A program made the translations under genes and the position numbers. A model generated the notes under the pieces. That model did not search any database. It was not told the DNA's origin and was given only the letters and a program-made list of their open reading frames with translations. This document shows positions 30,528 to 34,579 of a stretch of 34,579 nt of DNA, in pieces; within the stretch, counting starts at the first letter, position 1, and each line of letters opens with the position of its first letter. This DNA comes from a virus, in the IMG/VR virus record IMGVR_UViG_3300044638_000582, positions 1 to 34,579 of that record; one strand, 5' to 3'.

Positions 30528-30597
30528 CCCAAGCGGAATGTATCGCGGCATAGCTGATGAGTTAACAAAGGCCATGAATGAAATACGCAAAGATTGA
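30379..30597 (+). CDS. Small hypothetical protein, overlapping frame
   Basis: This 72-residue basic protein, WMAGLKGAKQYAWQRAKQLD then MYRGIADELTKAMNEIRKD, appears helical. It has a weak ribosome-binding site and overlaps both the preceding (149 nt) and following (20 nt) genes. Its last 70 nt have no competing frame, which supports it. Function unknown. Confidence 0.58.
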   Translation: MDNQLHHNQSSKPFDGQATYRKSLAHLIWMAGLKGAKQYAWQRAKQLDSDPSGMYRGIADELTKAMNEIRKD

Positions 30598-30862
30598 CGC
30601 GAATCAAACGCGTGTTGTTAACGCGTTGCGTGGTGCTGGCGCAAGCGTCCAATCATTGGCGGCAACAGGCAAAGGTTGTCCTGACCTTTTGGTGGGTTAC
30701 GGCGGCATCAATTATTTGATGGAAGTTAAGGACGGCAACAAAGTGCCAAGCGCACAAAAACTTACCATTGACCAAGAACATTGGCACAGCGTTTGGAAAG
30801 GCGCGGTGCATATTGTTAAATCAGAAAACGAAGCATTGAAAATTTTGAAAGGTAATACATGA
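30578..30862 (+). CDS. VRR-NUC domain nuclease
   Basis: This 94-residue stand-alone VRR-NUC (PD-(D/E)xK) nuclease has catalytic residues visible in GCPDLLVGYGGINYLMEVKDG, shown here as CPDLLVGYGGINYLMEVK: D36, E49 and K51. Such phage enzymes are Holliday-junction or structure-specific nucleases that resolve replication intermediates. The C-terminal WHSVWKGAVHIVKSENEAL matches the family end. It overlaps the next ATG by 4 nt. Confidence 0.9.
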   Translation: MKYAKIDANQTRVVNALRGAGASVQSLAATGKGCPDLLVGYGGINYLMEVKDGNKVPSAQKLTIDQEHWHSVWKGAVHIVKSENEALKILKGNT

Positions 30863-31191
30863 ATGCACCACACCAAGCAGTTGATTTCATTATCAAAAAA
30901 GCGCCCGAGTTTGCAAAAGCAAAAAGCAAGCGGGTTTATCTTGAAGAATTCCGCAAAAGCAAAAAAGCGTTGTTAATGAAAGACGCGCTCTTAAAAGGCA
31001 TTGAGGCGGCTAACGCACAAGAACGCGAAGCGTATTCGCACCCAGAATATTTGGTGTTGCTACAAGGCTTGGCGGCGGCAATTGAAATTGAGGAAACATT
31101 GAAATGGCAATTGGAAGCGGCGCGTATGAGGACGGATATTTGGCGAACCGAACAAGCTAACGCCCGCATGGAAGGCAGGGCGACAGAATGA
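30859..31191 (+). CDS. Helical hypothetical protein
   Basis: This 110-residue, highly charged, probably all-helical protein (EEFRKSKKALLMKDALLKGI, then IEIEETLKWQLEAARMRTDI) has 4-nt overlaps with both neighbours. It may partner one of the surrounding nucleases. No family is recognised by name. Confidence 0.78.
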   Translation: MNAPHQAVDFIIKKAPEFAKAKSKRVYLEEFRKSKKALLMKDALLKGIEAANAQEREAYSHPEYLVLLQGLAAAIEIEETLKWQLEAARMRTDIWRTEQANARMEGRATE

Positions 31192-31649
31192 GCCGAAAAC
31201 AATGCAAGCGCAAAATATGGGCAAAAGTTAACCCAATTGAATATGCCATCACAGGCGCGGCAATCACGACCGAAGACAAGCTGGACAAGCTACGCATGAA
31301 CGAATTAAGCGCAATTGAAAGCATGGTCAAAGGCAACGCCACGACTGGCGATTGGCGCGTGTTGGTTGATATGCTTAACATTGCCGAGACAATGGGCAAT
31401 CACGGCATTGGCATTGAGGTTTTGCCTGTGTGTGAAATTGTGCAAGCGGAAATGGAAGCGGCGGCAAGACGATACGAAAAGACCCGCAAAATGGGGTTAA
31501 CAGGCACAGGCATCCGCTACATCAAAGAACTTTACGCATTGCACGACCTTCAACGGCAAAGCATAAGCCGCACCGAGTTTGAACGCATGATAGAAAAAAC
31601 AATCAATTACATTCGTTCCAATCATCACCGCGTTGTTCACATCACATGA
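31188..31649 (+). CDS. Conserved-looking helical phage protein
   Basis: This 153-residue protein has an N-terminal basic stretch (SRKQCKRKIWAKVNPIEYAI) then helices (LDKLRMNELSAIESMVKG, DMLNIAETM). Overlaps of 4 nt on each side place it in the replication operon. The layout resembles a conserved phage family of unknown function that I cannot name confidently. Confidence 0.78.
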   Translation: MSRKQCKRKIWAKVNPIEYAITGAAITTEDKLDKLRMNELSAIESMVKGNATTGDWRVLVDMLNIAETMGNHGIGIEVLPVCEIVQAEMEAAARRYEKTRKMGLTGTGIRYIKELYALHDLQRQSISRTEFERMIEKTINYIRSNHHRVVHIT

Positions 31650-31972
31650 GACAAAAATTTAATTACTGGCGAAGCAAGCAACATTTGAAAAACGTGGCAT
31701 CACTGCCATGTCAGCAATGCGGCTTGGAGGGGCAAACGCAAGCGGCACATAGCAACCTATCAATCCACGGCAAAGGGCGGTCTATCAAGGCTTCTGACGA
31801 ATACACGGTGGCATTGTGCTTTGCTTGTCATCACGATTTGGACGCGGGACACGGCTTAACAAAAGACGAAAAACAGCAAATGTATTTTAATGCGTTACGC
31901 AATACGTGGCTAGAATTGCTTGCGCGTGATTTGGTGGTGGTTGACGTACCAGTGCCAAAGGTGGAAAATTAA
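31646..31972 (+). CDS. DUF1364-type HNH-like nuclease
   Basis: This 108-residue protein has LPCQQCG (C22, C25), AAHSNLSIHGKGRSIKASDE (H35) and ALCFACHHDLDAG (C58, C61, H62, H63), the zinc-site and HNH-like pattern of DUF1364 proteins, considered Ref/NinG-like recombination nucleases. It overlaps the previous stop by 4 nt. An 88-bp gap follows that holds no gene I can support. Confidence 0.82.
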   Translation: MRQKFNYWRSKQHLKNVASLPCQQCGLEGQTQAAHSNLSIHGKGRSIKASDEYTVALCFACHHDLDAGHGLTKDEKQQMYFNALRNTWLELLARDLVVVDVPVPKVEN

Positions 31973-32060
31973 CAATGTTGGTGAAAGCGGATGCTGGCAT
32001 TCGATACGCAAGGCAATTGCACCAGTCACAGCGAGTAGCCAACAACCTTAAAGGAACATC

Positions 32061-32471
32061 ATGGTTAAATTTACCGCCAGCATTGAACGCAACGAAGCCC
32101 AAGGCGATGACCCGCTTATGCAATTTGTGATGTGTATGCTTCATTCACGAACCAACGCACATTTGCAACATTGGATGACCGCAAGCCGTAGCGACCATAC
32201 AGCGTTAAGTTTGTATTATGATGGCATTGTTGATTTGCTTGACACGTTTGTGGAATCGTTCCAAGGTCAATACGGCAAATTGCATGACGTAATGGACGGT
32301 TATGTATTCCCAGCTATCAAACCATTGGATTACTTTATGTATTTGGCTGATGAGATTGACACATTGCGTAAGCAAAATGGCTTTCCACAAGACAGTTGGA
32401 TGCAAAACATTGTTGACGAAATGCGGGCGTTGGTATCGCAAACCATTTACCAATTGCGTGAATTGAAATAA
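32061..32471 (+). CDS. DUF5856-like protein (ferritin-like helical fold)
   Basis: This 136-residue helical protein has an AAGGAAC site. The block MLHSRTNAHLQHWMTASRSD, then LSLYYDGIVDLLDTFVESFQ, resembles DUF5856, a phage family with a Dps/ferritin-like helical pattern; spaced His and Glu could bind metal. Its role in infection is unknown. Confidence 0.7.
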   Translation: MVKFTASIERNEAQGDDPLMQFVMCMLHSRTNAHLQHWMTASRSDHTALSLYYDGIVDLLDTFVESFQGQYGKLHDVMDGYVFPAIKPLDYFMYLADEIDTLRKQNGFPQDSWMQNIVDEMRALVSQTIYQLRELK

Positions 32472-32484
32472 AACAGGACACGAC

Positions 32485-33039
32485 ATGACAGCACAAATCA
32501 AAATTGTTTACAAAAAAACAGCCGATTTAATTCCTTACGCCCGAAACAGCCGAACGCATGATGAAGCGCAAATCGCGCAAATTGCCGCGTCCATAAAAGA
32601 ATTTGGCTTTACAAATCCCATATTGATTGACGGCACAAACGGCATTATTGCTGGACATGGGCGTGTAATGGCGGCGCAAAAATTGGGCGAAGAAAAAGTC
32701 CCGACCATTGAATTGGCGCATTTGTCCGAACATCAAAAACGCGCATACATCATTGCCGACAACAAGTTGGCATTGAACAGCGGTTGGGACAACGAAATGC
32801 TGGCGCTTGAAATGGAAACATTACAAGAAGCGGGCTTTGGCATTGATTTGCTTGGCTTTGATGATAAAGAATTGAAGGGTATGTTTGGCAATTTGGATGA
32901 CGCTGGCGATGACGATTTAAAAGAACCAGTCGATGAAAGCCGCAATTTGTTAATGATTGAATGCGAAGGCGAACGCGAATTGGAAAAATTGTTTGCCGAA
33001 ATGCAAGAAAGGGGCTTTGAATGCAAAATTTTAAGTTAA
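32485..33039 (+). CDS. ParB-like nuclease-domain protein
   Basis: This 184-residue protein has an N-terminal ParB/Srx-fold domain: LIPYARNSRTHDE (15-27), FTNPILIDGTNGIIAGHGRV with the G57-H58-G59-R60 motif, then AYIIADNKLALNSGWD. The C-terminal 80 residues are acidic. Phage proteins of this kind often accompany DNA methylases or base-modifying enzymes. It overlaps the next gene, an ABC-GNAT fusion, by 19 nt, suggesting one functional unit. Confidence 0.9.
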   Translation: MTAQIKIVYKKTADLIPYARNSRTHDEAQIAQIAASIKEFGFTNPILIDGTNGIIAGHGRVMAAQKLGEEKVPTIELAHLSEHQKRAYIIADNKLALNSGWDNEMLALEMETLQEAGFGIDLLGFDDKELKGMFGNLDDAGDDDLKEPVDESRNLLMIECEGERELEKLFAEMQERGFECKILS

Positions 33040-34115
33040 CCCTTGCATCGCCAGTCGCCACATCGTTTCGAGCAACCAAAGCGGCAAACAGCCTTGACAT
33101 TGATTCAGAGAAAAAATCCGTCCATCATTTTGAAGTTCAAGCCGACTTAACAACGCCATTTAATATTGGCTTGATTGTTGGCGCATCGGGTAGCGGCAAG
33201 ACAACGCTTGCCAAACACATTTATGGCGATGAATGCTTTAAGGAAATTTTGGACATGACGCAACCAGTCATTGACCAATTTCCTGATTCCATGTCATACG
33301 ATGAATGCGCGGCAATGTTGTGCGGCGTTGGGTTGACTGCTGTGCCGTGTTGGATTCGCCCCGCGTACACGTTAAGCAACGGACAACGCGCACGTGCTGA
33401 ATGTGCCTTGCAAATGGCGCGTGATGACATTGCCATGATTGTCATTGATGAATGGACAAGCGTTGTTGACCGCACGGTTGCCAAAGTCATGTCGCATTGC
33501 ATACAGAAACACGCACGAAAAACAGGCAAAAAGATTGTGTTAATGTCTTGTCATTACGATGTAATTGAATGGCTTAACCCTGATTGGGTAATTGATGCCA
33601 ACAAACAAACGTATGAAAACCGGAGGTCACTTTGGCGGGACTTCAAACGCACCGAACAACTCGAATTTGACATTAAAGAAATTGGTAAAGAATCTTGGAA
33701 ATACTTTAGCAAATATCATTATTTAAGCGACAATTTGCCGGGTGGGGTTATCAAAACATTTGGATTGTTTCATGGCGACAATCAAATTGGCTTTCAATGT
33801 TTTGCCAATTACGTGCCGCATCGTGGGGGTGGTCCAATGAAGATGCACTCAAACAGAACGGTCATTCATCCTGATTACGCTGGTCTTGGCATGGGCATTA
33901 TGTTGATTAACAAGACGGCGGCATTCATGAAAGAACAGGGATACGAGCCGTGGGCAAAGTTTTCCAGCACACCCGTTTACATTGCAATGAAGCGTCAAGC
34001 GTGTTGGCAATTAGTTAACATTGACCGCCGAACCAAAACAGTCGTGGGTGGCAATATGTTGCGTAAGTCAGGGTTTAGGCAAGACATCAAAACCTATTCG
34101 TTTAAATACGTTTAA
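33021..34115 (+). CDS. ABC ATPase - GNAT fusion, Mom-like DNA-modification candidate
   Basis: This 364-residue protein joins two domains. Residues 1-205 are an ABC-type ATPase: Walker A GASGSGKT (54-61), signature LSNGQ (118-122), Walker B IAMIVIDE (137-144) and switch H177. No membrane segment is present, so it is not a transporter. Residues about 215-364 are a GNAT fold: a KYHYLSDNLPGG entry motif like the phage Mu Mom family, FGLFHGDNQIGFQ, then VIHPDYAGLGMGIMLI for acyl-CoA binding. With the overlapping ParB-like gene it suggests a base-modification system that protects phage DNA; chemistry and substrate are unproven. Confidence 0.82.
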   Translation: MQNFKLTLASPVATSFRATKAANSLDIDSEKKSVHHFEVQADLTTPFNIGLIVGASGSGKTTLAKHIYGDECFKEILDMTQPVIDQFPDSMSYDECAAMLCGVGLTAVPCWIRPAYTLSNGQRARAECALQMARDDIAMIVIDEWTSVVDRTVAKVMSHCIQKHARKTGKKIVLMSCHYDVIEWLNPDWVIDANKQTYENRRSLWRDFKRTEQLEFDIKEIGKESWKYFSKYHYLSDNLPGGVIKTFGLFHGDNQIGFQCFANYVPHRGGGPMKMHSNRTVIHPDYAGLGMGIMLINKTAAFMKEQGYEPWAKFSSTPVYIAMKRQACWQLVNIDRRTKTVVGGNMLRKSGFRQDIKTYSFKYV

Positions 34116-34549
34116 TGCCTTACGCACCGTTCAACAATCAATGTCGTGAATTGGGATGCAAACAGCCAAGAAGCAAATTAAATAGCTTTTGCCTTGACCA
34201 TGGCGGCATGAATCACATGGGCAACGGCGAGACAAACGCATACAGCGACCCCGCATGGCGTTCATTGAGGCGCAGGCAATTAAGCACACAGCCATTGTGC
34301 CAATCATGCTTAACCAAAGGGCATATAGCTTCAGCCGTACACGTTGACCACGTATTTCCTTGGCGACACATCGGGCAACACGCATTCCTTAACAATGTGT
34401 TTCAATCGTTGTGTCATGAATGCCATAGCTACAAGACAGGCAAGGAACGTAAAGGCACGTTCATTCATTACACGCCTGATGGCGAAAAGAACCTGACCAA
34501 AGACGATTACGCCTACACAATGGCGCGGGTCAACGCCGGAAATTTTTAG
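34115..34549 (+). CDS. HNH endonuclease, packaging-associated
   Basis: This 144-residue HNH nuclease has zinc ligands C62, C65, C100 and C103, with the metal-binding HVDHVFPWRH (76-85) and LNNVFQSLCHECHSYKTGK. HNH proteins next to terminase genes assist cos cleavage in HK97-type phages. If the genome is circular this gene lies directly upstream of terS, the canonical place. The start overlaps the previous stop by 1 nt (TAATG). Confidence 0.9.
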   Translation: MPYAPFNNQCRELGCKQPRSKLNSFCLDHGGMNHMGNGETNAYSDPAWRSLRRRQLSTQPLCQSCLTKGHIASAVHVDHVFPWRHIGQHAFLNNVFQSLCHECHSYKTGKERKGTFIHYTPDGEKNLTKDDYAYTMARVNAGNF

Positions 34550-34579
34550 AAACTTAAAAAATGTCGTGTTAAGTAAATG

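Noticed and set aside
31975-32060. Small ORF in the gap before the DUF5856-like gene
   Set aside because: The frame from 31975 runs about 50 codons into the next gene without a ribosome-binding site or recognisable sequence.
1-34579. tRNA genes, CRISPR arrays, insertion sequences, integrase or att site
   Set aside because: I looked for cloverleaf ends, regular spaced repeats, transposases and tyrosine or serine recombinase motifs and saw none.

Overview
The window reads as an essentially complete genome of a tailed siphophage with lambda/HK97-type architecture (about 34.6 kb, densely packed, GC a little under 50%). The host is Gram-negative, because an Rz/Rz1 spanin pair sits next to a GH108-type endolysin. 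A betaproteobacterial freshwater host is only a guess from protein style. No integrase, excisionase or full-length CI repressor is visible, so lysogeny is not supported by this sequence. There is no terminal repeat. The HNH gene at the right end and terS at the left end fit a circular or circularly permuted genome opened near cos.

Positions 1-20676 (+ strand) hold packaging and virion genes in canonical order: small and large terminase, HK97 portal, U35 prohead protease, a major capsid protein with a delta domain, a strong intrinsic terminator, a second delta-less capsid paralogue, head-tail connectors, two tandem tail-tube paralogues, gpG and gpG-T made by a -1 frameshift at GGGAAAC, tape measure, distal tail proteins, a GNAT enzyme, a 1100-residue gpJ-like tip protein, a glycine-rich fibre and a two-domain 2OG-Fe(II) dioxygenase. 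Positions 20680-23266 (+) hold the lysis cassette: five consecutive small membrane proteins (one XhlA-like, one with an EF-hand), then Rz with nested Rz1, then endolysin.

Positions 23142-28754 (- strand) are an early operon of small genes read leftward from a divergent control region: ERF annealing protein, an SSB-like protein, a DUF932 protein and many short unknowns. The most striking content is here: three 52-nt hammerhead ribozymes (27310-27361, 27596-27647, 28452-28503), all on the minus strand. Each begins at or inside a stop codon, and all three stems co-vary while the catalytic core is kept. They should cut the polycistronic early mRNA into separate units.

Positions 28755-28956 are a divergent operator/promoter region rich in GTTAAG/CTTAAC dyads. 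A good sigma70-type promoter there should make a leaderless mRNA for a Cro-like repressor (28957). Positions 29274-34549 (+) hold a replication and DNA-metabolism module: an O-like DUF1376 protein with iteron-like direct repeats inside its gene (likely origin), a P-like helicase-loader candidate, a VRR-NUC nuclease, a DUF1364 nuclease, a DUF5856-like protein, a ParB-domain protein overlapping an ABC-ATPase/Mom-like GNAT fusion (candidate DNA-modification system), and the packaging-associated HNH endonuclease.
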